The notes under the pieces are model-generated. The model did no database searches and had not been told where the DNA came from. It saw nothing but the letters and a program-made list of their open reading frames with translations. DNA of 7,406 bases from an uncultured Eubacteriaceae bacterium (lineage in GTDB: Bacteria; Bacillota; Clostridia; Lachnospirales; Lachnospiraceae): contig CAMEUH010000122.1 of assembly GCA_945938055.1 (NCBI GenBank), positions 1-7,406 of the forward strand, in the 5' to 3' direction. Shown in pieces: positions 1 to 5,818 of this stretch. Both the position numbers and the translations under genes were made by a program. Position 1 is the first letter of the stretch. Each line of letters starts with the position of its first letter.

Positions 1-182
1 ACCGTTGCGCCTGCTCCGGCAAACTCCGTAAATGGTTCGTATATTCCAAGTGCTCCGAGAACTGCACCGCAACATACCAGAATCACCATGATTCTTCCCG
101 GCATCAGTCTTGTCTTTTCCATCAGAATCTGTACTGCCACACAGATTAGTCCTCCAACAATAAATGCATTTAAATAGTCCAT
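1..182 (-). CDS. spoVAE: Stage V sporulation protein AE (SpoVAE), N-terminal part
   Basis: The gene is cut by the left window edge; 60 N-terminal codons are present, starting MDYLNAFIVGG. The visible part has two hydrophobic stretches (about residues 5-20 and 31-48) around a short basic loop containing LMPGRIM, then YEPFTEFAGAGAT, the highly conserved start of the SpoVAE (SpoVAEB) family. SpoVAE is a small integral membrane protein of the SpoVA channel, which moves calcium-dipicolinate into the forespore and releases it in germination. The start is fixed by a GGAGG box at 187-191, which abuts the spoVAD stop codon so that the two together read TAAGGAGG. It lies only 9 bp after spoVAD, so the two are cotranscribed and probably translationally coupled. 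The family match is from memory of its conserved residues; the C-terminal half is not visible. Confidence 0.9.
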   Translation of the reverse strand, partial: MDYLNAFIVGGLICVAVQILMEKTRLMPGRIMVILVCCGAVLGALGIYEPFTEFAGAGAT

Positions 183-191
183 GCTGCCTCC

Positions 192-1211
192 TTATACACT
201 TTCCAGAATAATGCCATGTGCAATTCCGGGAACGGATTTTCCTTCATTAAAACTAACCGTGGACAGCATTGCCCCCGTAGGAATAAAAAGTACCCGTTTC
301 CATCGATTTTTTTCCAGCTGTTTTAGAATATAACTGCACAATACTACAGCAGAGCATCCACATCCGCTACCACCCGAATGTGTATCCTGCGTATGGTTAT
401 CATAGATTTCCAGTCCACAGTCCATGTGATTTTTCGAAAGATCATAACCTTTGTCCTTCAAAAGTTCCAAAAGAATCGTCCTTCCGACTTCTCCCAAATC
501 TCCCGTGATAATCATGTCATAATACGTTTCATTCACATTGAAATCCATGAAATTGGCATAAATCAAATCCGCTGCTGCCGGTGCCATGCAGGCTCCCATG
601 TTCATACTGTCCTTCACCCCGTAATCCACCACTTTTCCCGTGGTAATCCCGGCAATCCGCACCATTGACTTTTCCCTGCCAATGAGAAGACTTCCGCATC
701 CCGTAACCGTCCACGTTGCTGACAGTGGTCTCTGATTTCCATATTCCAGGGGATAACGGAACTGTTTTTCCGCTCCCGCATAATGACTGGATGCCAGCGC
801 AATCACACGATCCGCATATCCAGCATTCACACTCATTGCCGCAAGTGCCATGGACTCTCCCATGGTGGAACAGGCACCATACAGGCCGAATAAGGGAATT
901 TGAAAATCCATCAGTCCAAAGGTCGTTCCAATCAGCTGTCCCAGCAAATCCCCCGCAAAAATGTACCGAATTTCACCCGGAATCAGATTTGCCTTTTTCA
1001 ACAGTTTGTTAACAGTCAATGCCTGAAGCTTGCTTTCTGCTTCCTCCCATGTATTCATGCCAAACATCGGGTCTTCATTAATTTCCTCAATCATGTGTCC
1101 CAGCGGCCCTTCGCCCTCCTTCTTTCCGGCAATGCATGCCGTACACTGAATATAGGGCGGATTAGAAAATAAAAGACTTTGTTTTCCGGCAATTTGTCGA
1201 TTTTCTTCCAT
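192..1211 (-). CDS. spoVAD: Stage V sporulation protein AD (SpoVAD)
   Basis: This is a 339-residue protein of normal family length. SpoVAD has a thiolase-like fold but is not known as an acyl condensing enzyme; in Bacillus it binds dipicolinic acid and works with SpoVAC and SpoVAE in the inner spore membrane. The sequence shows the thiolase-type motif GACSTMGES at residues 112-120 (Cys114 in the nucleophile position), a Gly-rich stretch HSGGSGCGCSA at 278-288, and a C-terminal PTGAMLS segment near 311-317. No signal peptide or membrane helix is evident, as expected for a peripheral protein. The start is supported by GGAGGT six bases before the ATG. It is followed directly by spoVAE. Unusually, no spoVAC precedes it: the upstream neighbour is ilvE, closed off by a terminator, so spoVAD should have its own, probably forespore-specific, promoter. 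Confidence 0.95.
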   Translation of the reverse strand: MEENRQIAGKQSLLFSNPPYIQCTACIAGKKEGEGPLGHMIEEINEDPMFGMNTWEEAESKLQALTVNKLLKKANLIPGEIRYIFAGDLLGQLIGTTFGLMDFQIPLFGLYGACSTMGESMALAAMSVNAGYADRVIALASSHYAGAEKQFRYPLEYGNQRPLSATWTVTGCGSLLIGREKSMVRIAGITTGKVVDYGVKDSMNMGACMAPAAADLIYANFMDFNVNETYYDMIITGDLGEVGRTILLELLKDKGYDLSKNHMDCGLEIYDNHTQDTHSGGSGCGCSAVVLCSYILKQLEKNRWKRVLFIPTGAMLSTVSFNEGKSVPGIAHGIILESV

Positions 1212-1236
1212 TTTGCACCTCCAAATACTTTGTTAC

Positions 1237-1269
1237 TAGTATTTGAAAAAAATGAAAAAATATCATTCA
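1237..1269 (-). promoter_or_regulatory. Possible forespore (sigma-G-like) promoter of spoVAD
   Basis: Read on the minus strand, AATACTA (1237-1243) resembles the sigma-F/G -10 consensus CATnnTA, and TGAATG (1264-1269) resembles the -35 consensus TGAATA. The 20 bp between them is longer than the usual 17-18, so the -35 assignment is weak. Some promoter is expected here because the region lies between the ilvE terminator and the spoVAD ribosome binding site. The sigma factor is inferred mainly from known regulation of spoVA genes. Confidence 0.3.
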
Positions 1270-1282
1270 CAATTTTTTCCAG

Positions 1283-1330
1283 AAAAAAAGCTGTCATCCG
1301 GGTTTAAGACCATCCCGAAATGACAGCTTT
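1283..1330 (-). terminator. Rho-independent terminator of ilvE
   Basis: On the minus strand, 18 bp after the ilvE stop codon, AAAGCTGTCAT pairs perfectly with ATGACAGCTTT (11 bp). The stem extends inward through a small mismatch or bulge to a CGGG/CCCG pairing, and the loop is about 11 nt. The distal arm runs straight into seven U residues (A run 1283-1289 on the plus strand). This is a textbook intrinsic terminator and isolates spoVAD from ilvE transcription. Confidence 0.92.
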
Positions 1331-1348
1331 CTTACTTAATAATTTTCC

Positions 1349-2374
1349 TTACTGAATCACATGAATCCAGCCCTTTGGAGCTTCCAGACGTCCCATCTGA
1401 ATTCCTGTTAAAGTATCATATAACTTCTTGGTTACAGGACCCATTTCCGTCATGCCGCTTGGAAGACAGATTTCCGTTCCGTGATCCACAATCTTACCAA
1501 CTGGTGAGATAACAGCCGCAGTACCACAAAGACCACATTCTGCAAAATCCTTTAATTCATCCTTATGAATTCTTCTCTCTTCTACCTCAAGTCCCAGATA
1601 ATCCTTGGCAACCGTAAGCAGGGAACGTCTTGTAATGGAAGGAAGAATCGTACCGGACTTTGGTGTAACAACCTTTCCATCCTTTGTTACGAAAATAAAG
1701 TTTGCTCCACCTGTTTCTTCCACATAAGTCTTTGTTGCTGCATCCAGATACATGTTCTCATCAAATCCCTGATTATGTGCATCCACAATATTATAAAGAC
1801 TCATTGCATAATTAAGACCCGCCTTGATATGACCAGTACCGTTTGGTGCTGCACGGTCAATGTCAGAGACACGGATGGTAAGTGGCTTTACACCGCCCTT
1901 AAAGTAAGGACCAACCGGAGTTGTAAATACTCTGAACTGATATTCCTGTGCCGGCTTCACGCCAATAACTGCACTGCTTCCAAACATATATGGACGAATA
2001 TATAAGGTTGCACCGGTTCCATAAGGTGGAACATAAGCCGCATTTGCCTCAACCGTCTTAATAACAGCCTCTACAAACTTATCCTGAGGATATACCGGCA
2101 TTTCCAGTCTCTTACAGGACTCTTCCATACGCTGTGCATTCAGGTCCGGACGAAATGTAACAATGTGTCCATCCTCTGTGGTATATGCCTTCATGCCTTC
2201 AAAACAGGTCTGTGCATACTGCAGAACACCCGCGCACTCATTAATCACCACATTCGGGTCTGAAACAAGTGCACCTTCATCCCATGCACCATTCTTATAA
2301 TTTGATACAAAACGCTTATCCGTATCAACATAACCAAAACCAAGATTCGACCAGTCAATATTCTTCTTTTCCAT
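1349..2374 (-). CDS. ilvE: Branched-chain amino acid aminotransferase (fold type IV, PLP)
   Basis: This 341-residue protein matches the longer, eukaryote-like IlvE subgroup of class IV aminotransferases. It transfers amino groups between glutamate and the branched-chain 2-oxoacids, the last step of leucine, isoleucine and valine synthesis and the first of their breakdown, in the cytoplasm. Visible landmarks are CFEGMKAY (57-64), RPYMFGSS near 127-134, the PLP-lysine segment GTGHIKAGLNYA (Lys184), YLDA (209-212), the cofactor-binding EETGGANFIFV (219-229) and GTAAVISPVG (284-293). The N-terminal DWSNLGFGYV is typical of the subgroup. A GGAAGGAAG ribosome binding site stands about 8 bases before the ATG. 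The gene is monocistronic: its own sigma-A promoter lies upstream and a strong terminator follows. The leader is only about 45 nt, too short for a T-box or leader-peptide attenuator. Cys280 and Cys283 form a CxxC not aligned with the mammalian redox CxxC. Confidence 0.96.
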   Translation of the reverse strand: MEKKNIDWSNLGFGYVDTDKRFVSNYKNGAWDEGALVSDPNVVINECAGVLQYAQTCFEGMKAYTTEDGHIVTFRPDLNAQRMEESCKRLEMPVYPQDKFVEAVIKTVEANAAYVPPYGTGATLYIRPYMFGSSAVIGVKPAQEYQFRVFTTPVGPYFKGGVKPLTIRVSDIDRAAPNGTGHIKAGLNYAMSLYNIVDAHNQGFDENMYLDAATKTYVEETGGANFIFVTKDGKVVTPKSGTILPSITRRSLLTVAKDYLGLEVEERRIHKDELKDFAECGLCGTAAVISPVGKIVDHGTEICLPSGMTEMGPVTKKLYDTLTGIQMGRLEAPKGWIHVIQ

Positions 2375-2397
2375 AGTAACTGCTTCCTTCCTTTCAT

Positions 2398-2414
2398 GTT
2401 AGTATTCCACTAAC
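2398..2414 (-). promoter_or_regulatory. Small hairpin or operator in the ilvE leader
   Basis: GTTAGT and ACTAAC form a perfect 6-bp inverted repeat around a 5-nt centre, inside the predicted 45-nt untranslated leader and just upstream of the ilvE ribosome binding site. It could be an mRNA hairpin or a repressor site just downstream of the transcription start. It does not resemble a CodY box. Its function is unknown and a chance palindrome is possible. Confidence 0.3.
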
Positions 2415-2425
2415 CGATTGAAATA

Positions 2426-2454
2426 ATCATAACTCTAAGAAAACCCGCCGTCAA
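2426..2454 (-). promoter_or_regulatory. Sigma-A promoter of ilvE
   Basis: On the minus strand, TTGACG (2449-2454) and TATGAT (2426-2431) are separated by exactly 17 bp, each matching the sigma-A consensus at five of six positions. Transcription should start near 2419, giving a leader of about 45 nt. An AT-rich tract with a phased repeat lies directly upstream of the -35 box and could act as an UP element. Confidence 0.85.
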
Positions 2455-2465
2455 GTAGAATAAAG

Positions 2466-2486
2466 ATTTTATTAATATTTTATTAA
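2466..2486. repeat. Tandem 10-bp AT repeat with 11-bp period
   Basis: ATTTTATTAA occurs twice (2466-2475 and 2477-2486) separated by one base, so the copies repeat about once per DNA helical turn. They lie 11 bp upstream of the ilvE -35 box and about 15 bp upstream of a possible -35 for the divergent BI-1 gene. A wider 7-bp inverted repeat AAAGATT/AATCTTT (2462-2468, 2493-2499) encloses the pair. This could be an UP element, an activator or repressor site, or simple AT-rich intergenic DNA. Confidence 0.5.
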
Positions 2487-2500
2487 CGACATAATCTTTC

Positions 2501-2548
2501 TTGATAAATCCCCCTATTTGTGATAAATTGTATTTTAAATAGGATAAT
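2501..2548 (+). promoter_or_regulatory. Probable promoter region of the BI-1 family gene
   Basis: Two sigma-A arrangements are possible. One is TTGATA (2501-2506), 17 bp, TAAATT (2524-2529). The other is TTGTGA (2518-2523), 19 bp, GATAAT (2543-2548). Neither is a full match, so the exact promoter is undecided, but a start in this region is needed because the gene is divergent from ilvE. A strong AGGAGG ribosome binding site follows at 2554-2559. Confidence 0.4.
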
Positions 2549-2568
2549 AAAACAGGAGGAGCAAAATA

Positions 2569-3396
2569 ATGAGTTTCGATAATAATAACAATCCATATGA
2601 TGAAAATGATGTTATGAATAGCGAATGGCAGGGAAGCACCTGGTCAGATGGCAATTACAACCGTTCAACTTCTTTCCAGCCTGCACAGAATGAATATGGT
2701 ACGTTTCATTCCAGCGCAAATGATGTATCCAAGGTAGATTTTGAGGAAAATGTTCTTGCGCAGTCCTTCGTATTCATGGCAGTTGCATTAATCATTACTG
2801 CATTTACATCCTTTTATGTTTACAACTCTCCAAGACTGATTGTAAACATTATCATGAACAATTCCCTTTTCATGGGATTACTGATTAGTGAACTGGTTGT
2901 TGTATTTGCAGCTAACTATACTGTGAAGAAGAACCTGATTGTACCATCGGCAATATTGTTTACATTATATTCCGTAATCAATGGTGCGACCTTGTCCATC
3001 ATCTTCGTTTTATACACACCGGCTTCCATTGCCTCAACATTTCTTGTTGCAGCATTAATGTTCGGAGCAATGGCTGTTTATGGTCTTACAACCAAGAAGG
3101 ACTTAAGTTCCATGGGAAGCCTGTGCTTGATGGCACTGCTTGGAATCATTCTTACCGGTGTATTTAATCTTCTTATTTTCAAGAGCTCCATGCTGGATTT
3201 CGGAATCAGCGTTCTTGGAATCCTGATTTTCATCGGACTGACTGCTTATGACACGCAGAAAATCAAAAACATGGTATATTACACCAATACGGAAAATGTT
3301 ACCTGCATCGCACTTCTGGGTGCCATAGAGCTTTATCTTGATTTTATCAATCTCTTCTTAAAGCTTTTAGCACTCTTTGGCAGACGCAGAGACTAA
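2569..3396 (+). CDS. Bax inhibitor-1 (BI-1/YetJ/YbhL) family membrane protein
   Basis: This 275-residue protein has seven hydrophobic segments, at about 62-82, 96-116, 124-148, 152-172, 183-204, 210-226 and 244-268. Two family signatures are clear: LTAYDTQKI (224-232) and ELYLDFINLFLKLLALFGRRRD at the C terminus. Asp228 and Asp258 in these segments probably correspond to the paired aspartates that gate pH-dependent calcium leak in Bacillus YetJ. The role here is therefore likely an inner-membrane ion (calcium) channel or a membrane-stress factor; the physiological role in Clostridia is unknown. The first 60 or so residues are a hydrophilic Asn/Ser/Gln/Asp-rich tail with no predicted fold, longer than in YetJ. 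AGGAGG lies 9 bases before the ATG. The gene stands alone, divergent from ilvE and convergent with the GH18 gene, and ends at a compact terminator. Confidence 0.93.
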   Translation: MSFDNNNNPYDENDVMNSEWQGSTWSDGNYNRSTSFQPAQNEYGTFHSSANDVSKVDFEENVLAQSFVFMAVALIITAFTSFYVYNSPRLIVNIIMNNSLFMGLLISELVVVFAANYTVKKNLIVPSAILFTLYSVINGATLSIIFVLYTPASIASTFLVAALMFGAMAVYGLTTKKDLSSMGSLCLMALLGIILTGVFNLLIFKSSMLDFGISVLGILIFIGLTAYDTQKIKNMVYYTNTENVTCIALLGAIELYLDFINLFLKLLALFGRRRD

Positions 3397-3425
3397 TTTT
3401 CGTGAAGCCATATACGTAACAGACT

Positions 3426-3449
3426 AAAAGAAGGAACCTCAGGTTCCTT
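3426..3449 (-). terminator. Same hairpin acting as terminator of the MATE-CDF-GH18 operon
   Basis: Read on the minus strand, the AAGGAACC/GGTTCCTT stem is followed by C and TTTT (plus-strand A run 3426-3429). The U tract is interrupted and weaker than on the other strand. No other terminator candidate lies close after the GH18 stop codon, which itself sits in the loop. Confidence 0.55.
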
Positions 3450-3454
3450 TTTTT
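3431..3454 (+). terminator. Rho-independent terminator of the BI-1 gene
   Basis: AAGGAACC (3431-3438) and GGTTCCTT (3442-3449) pair over 8 bp around a 3-nt loop. A run of seven T residues (3448-3454) follows, starting within the end of the stem. It lies 34 bp after the BI-1 stop codon. The T run and the 3' arm are also the last codons of the convergent GH18 gene. Confidence 0.9.
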
Positions 3455-4590
3455 ATGTTAAAATATGACGAAAGAAGTTTCCAGTTGGCTTCAAACCATG
3501 ACATAATCGTCCAGTAGCCTGCGCCCTTAAGTCCCAATTCCTGTATCAGTCCAAATTTTGCCTCAAGACTTCTGACATCTTCAAACCACACCACATGCCA
3601 TTTTCCACTCCGTTCGTAATAAAAATACGGAGACATTGCCGTCTCATCAAATTCAATCACGGCATTATTTTCAATAGCAATCTGTACCGCTTCCACATTT
3701 CCGATGGTTCTTGCCCTTGTTGTCCCACTCACAAAAGGAAGTTCCCAGTCATATCCGTAATTGGGAATCCCCAGAAAAATTTTGGCCGCTTCAATTTCCG
3801 TTACTGCATACTCTGCCACCTCCCGCACCTTATTGATGGGTGCAACCGCCATGGGTGGTCCGTACTTGTATCCCCACTCATAAGTCATCAGCATCACGGA
3901 ATCTGCTATTTCTCCCAGTGCCGCATAATCCTTTCCCTCATACAAAAGGCCTCTTTGCTCCGCTGAAGTTTTGGGAGCAAGGTCAATATGTAACAGGTAT
4001 CCTTCTACTTCCAGCGCTTCTTTCAGTCTGCGCACAAATTCCGTGAACAAATCCCTGTCCTCTTTCTTAATGTATTCAAAGTCAATGTCTACCCCGCCAA
4101 ATCCTTTTGCAGAAAGCATAGCAAGAAGTTCTTCCACCAGCCGTTCCTCATATTCGGGATTCCTCACAATACTGCTAATCAGATTATTATTAAATCGTCC
4201 GTTTTCATCCAGCGGTGTCAGCGTAAGCATGGACACCACATTTTCTTCCCGTGCCATATCTATCATCCATTCATCCCCGATGGCAGGCTCAATCAGTTCT
4301 CCCTCCATGGTAAAACCATACGAAAAAACCGATAAAAAAGACAGGTATGGAAGTGTTCTTTCCAGTACCCATCTGCTAATAAACGGGTACGCAAAACCAT
4401 TTACGGATGCATACCCATCTCCGTTTCTTTCTCCGTCATCCAGTAAAAGAGCCTGACCAACAGCCAGCCGGTATGGATATACCAGCTGATTTACACTGAT
4501 AATCTCCTGAGGCGGGATTCCTTGACTTTGTGCAATCATGTCCACACTGTCACCCGTCTTTACCACATAAATCTTCATTCCAACATACAC
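3439..4590 (-). CDS. LysM domain plus GH18 glycosidase (YaaH/SleL-like spore cortex hydrolase)
   Basis: This is a 383-residue protein. Residues 6-50 form one LysM peptidoglycan-binding domain (IYVVKTGDSVDMIA to LAVGQALLL). Residues about 65-378 form a GH18 barrel of the YaaH/SleL cortex-lytic type, with the catalytic DxDxE in GGVDIDFEY (Asp168, Asp170, Glu172), MTYEWGYKYGPP (235-246), GIPNYGYDW (274-282) and GYWTIMSWF (358-366). Enzymes of this type cleave N-acetylglucosaminyl bonds in spore cortex fragments during germination. Characterised members carry two LysM repeats; this has one. No signal peptide is seen, as in YaaH. The frame opens at a GTG (4590); an ATG at 4578 gives MKIYVVKTGD, a more typical start, but neither has a good ribosome binding site. 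It lies 30 bp after the CDF gene, so coupling is possible. The TGA stop sits in the loop of the shared terminator. A vegetative wall-remodelling or chitinase-like role is not excluded. Confidence 0.88.
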   Translation of the reverse strand: MYVGMKIYVVKTGDSVDMIAQSQGIPPQEIISVNQLVYPYRLAVGQALLLDDGERNGDGYASVNGFAYPFISRWVLERTLPYLSFLSVFSYGFTMEGELIEPAIGDEWMIDMAREENVVSMLTLTPLDENGRFNNNLISSIVRNPEYEERLVEELLAMLSAKGFGGVDIDFEYIKKEDRDLFTEFVRRLKEALEVEGYLLHIDLAPKTSAEQRGLLYEGKDYAALGEIADSVMLMTYEWGYKYGPPMAVAPINKVREVAEYAVTEIEAAKIFLGIPNYGYDWELPFVSGTTRARTIGNVEAVQIAIENNAVIEFDETAMSPYFYYERSGKWHVVWFEDVRSLEAKFGLIQELGLKGAGYWTIMSWFEANWKLLSSYFNIKKGT

Positions 4591-4620
4591 TTTTTTCTTT
4601 TATGTATATGACAGCTTCTT

Positions 4621-5802
4621 TTACTTTATGATAGCCGAATAGCTCTGTTCCAGCTTAATGACACATTGATAATTTTCATCCAGCTTCTTTGTTTCCGTAC
4701 GCACATACCGAAGCAGTTCTTCTTTGTCTTCCTTATAATCCGCAGGAAGTACCAGGTCAAAAATCACGTTCGTATGGGAAACTCCCGGAACAATCCGCAA
4801 ATCATGAATGGAGAGTCCCGAATCATACTCCCTGACCTTTTGTGCGATATAAGTCCGCAACTTTGCAACCCTCTCATCGGATGTCACAATAGGGTCATAA
4901 TGTACCACAACCTGAATATGGTCGCTTGTCAGAAAATCACTTTCAATATTATCAATAATGTCATGAGCTACCAGCGAATCCATCTCTGCCGGAAGTTCAA
5001 CATGGATGGATGCAAACTGTCTTCCCGGACCATAATCATGAACCATGAGATCATGAAAACCAAGTACCTCGTCATATGACATCACCTTATCTGATATTTT
5101 CTTTACCAGCTCCTCGTCCGGACACTCCCCCAGCAGAGGATCAATTGCTTCCCGTAAAAGTCCATAACCGCTGTAAAGAACAAAGATTGCCACAATGGTC
5201 GCCATGATGCCATCAATGACTGCAACCTTGGTATATGCCGTAAGAATTGTTGCCACAAGTACCGCTGATGTTGAAATGCAGTCGTTTCTGCTGTCCGCCG
5301 CTGTTGCCTTTAAAGTTTCCGAATGAATGATTCCTGCAATTTTCATGTTAAAAGCACCAAGCCATAACTTCACCAAAATGGAAACCACTAAAACCAAAAG
5401 ACTCAGCCATCCAAAATCCAAAAGCTGTGGATGAAAAATCTTATTGAGTCCTTCCTTTAAAAGATTCAGGCCAATGGCAAGAATCATGACACACACCACA
5501 AGTCCCGCAAGATACTCGTATCTTGCATGCCCATACGGGTGCTTTTCATCCGGTGCCTTAGAACCCAGTTTAAAGCCCAAAAGACTCACAATACTGCTTC
5601 CCGCATCGCTTAAGTTGTTAAATGCATCTGCTGCAATCGCCATGCTTTTTGAAAGCGTCCCTACAAGAAACTTTCCCGCAAACAAAAGCAAATTGCAGAC
5701 AATTCCTACCATTCCGGCAAGATTTCCATACTTTGTACGGATTTCCATATCCTCCGGATTTTTGTTCTTTCCAATCAATAAACGAATTAATACTTCTGTC
5801 AT
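4621..5802 (-). CDS. CDF family cation efflux transporter, probably Mn2+-type, with doubled C-terminal domain
   Basis: This is a 393-residue protein. The membrane part (about residues 25-222) has six hydrophobic segments and the CDF hallmarks AADAFNNLSDAGSS (57-70), HPYGHARYEYLAGL (88-101) and AADSRNDCIST (168-178). By alignment to E. coli YiiP, the transport site would be Asn62 and Asp66 in helix 2 and Asp170 and Asp174 in helix 5. This N-D/D-D set is associated with manganese exporters such as streptococcal MntE rather than zinc exporters (His-Asp). It would export divalent metal in exchange for protons. A usual cytoplasmic domain follows (about 226-305), then an extra 85 residues resembling a second copy. 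Usual family length is near 300. The ribosome binding site AGGATGG (5812-5818) overlaps the stop codon of the MATE gene, 14 bp upstream, so the two are an operon. Metal specificity is inferred. Confidence 0.93.
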   Translation of the reverse strand: MTEVLIRLLIGKNKNPEDMEIRTKYGNLAGMVGIVCNLLLFAGKFLVGTLSKSMAIAADAFNNLSDAGSSIVSLLGFKLGSKAPDEKHPYGHARYEYLAGLVVCVMILAIGLNLLKEGLNKIFHPQLLDFGWLSLLVLVVSILVKLWLGAFNMKIAGIIHSETLKATAADSRNDCISTSAVLVATILTAYTKVAVIDGIMATIVAIFVLYSGYGLLREAIDPLLGECPDEELVKKISDKVMSYDEVLGFHDLMVHDYGPGRQFASIHVELPAEMDSLVAHDIIDNIESDFLTSDHIQVVVHYDPIVTSDERVAKLRTYIAQKVREYDSGLSIHDLRIVPGVSHTNVIFDLVLPADYKEDKEELLRYVRTETKKLDENYQCVIKLEQSYSAIIK

Positions 5803-5811
5803 TTCATTCTA

Positions 5812-5818
5812 CCATCCT
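5812..5818 (-). promoter_or_regulatory. Ribosome binding site of the CDF gene overlapping the MATE stop codon
   Basis: AGGATGG on the minus strand lies 9 bases before the CDF ATG (5802), and its first two bases are the last two of the MATE TAG stop (5817-5819). This sets the CDF start and suggests translational coupling between the two transporters. Confidence 0.7.

Noticed and set aside
378..1172. Plus-strand open frames of 90-98 codons opposite spoVAD
   Set aside because: They lie antisense inside a clear spoVAD gene, lack ribosome binding sites and give Cys/His-rich, low-order translations typical of shadow frames.
1091..1297. Minus-strand 68-codon frame overlapping the spoVAD start
   Set aside because: It begins inside the ilvE terminator region, has no ribosome binding site and overlaps spoVAD out of frame.
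1565..2005. Plus-strand 146-codon frame opposite ilvE
   Set aside because: Antisense to a well-supported ilvE; its composition looks like reverse-complement coding sequence and no family is recognisable.
2374..2397. Out-of-frame ATG (2397) in the ilvE leader as an upstream small gene
   Set aside because: It has no ribosome binding site of its own and runs into ilvE out of frame; the GGAAGGAAG box after it clearly serves ilvE.
2375..2420. T-box or leader-peptide attenuator before ilvE
   Set aside because: The predicted leader is only about 45 nt and has only a 6-bp hairpin; a T-box needs about 200 nt with specifier and antiterminator elements.
3595..4456. Plus-strand frames up to 161 codons opposite the GH18 gene
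   Set aside because: Antisense shadows; the Ser-rich 161-codon frame shows no domain or start signal.
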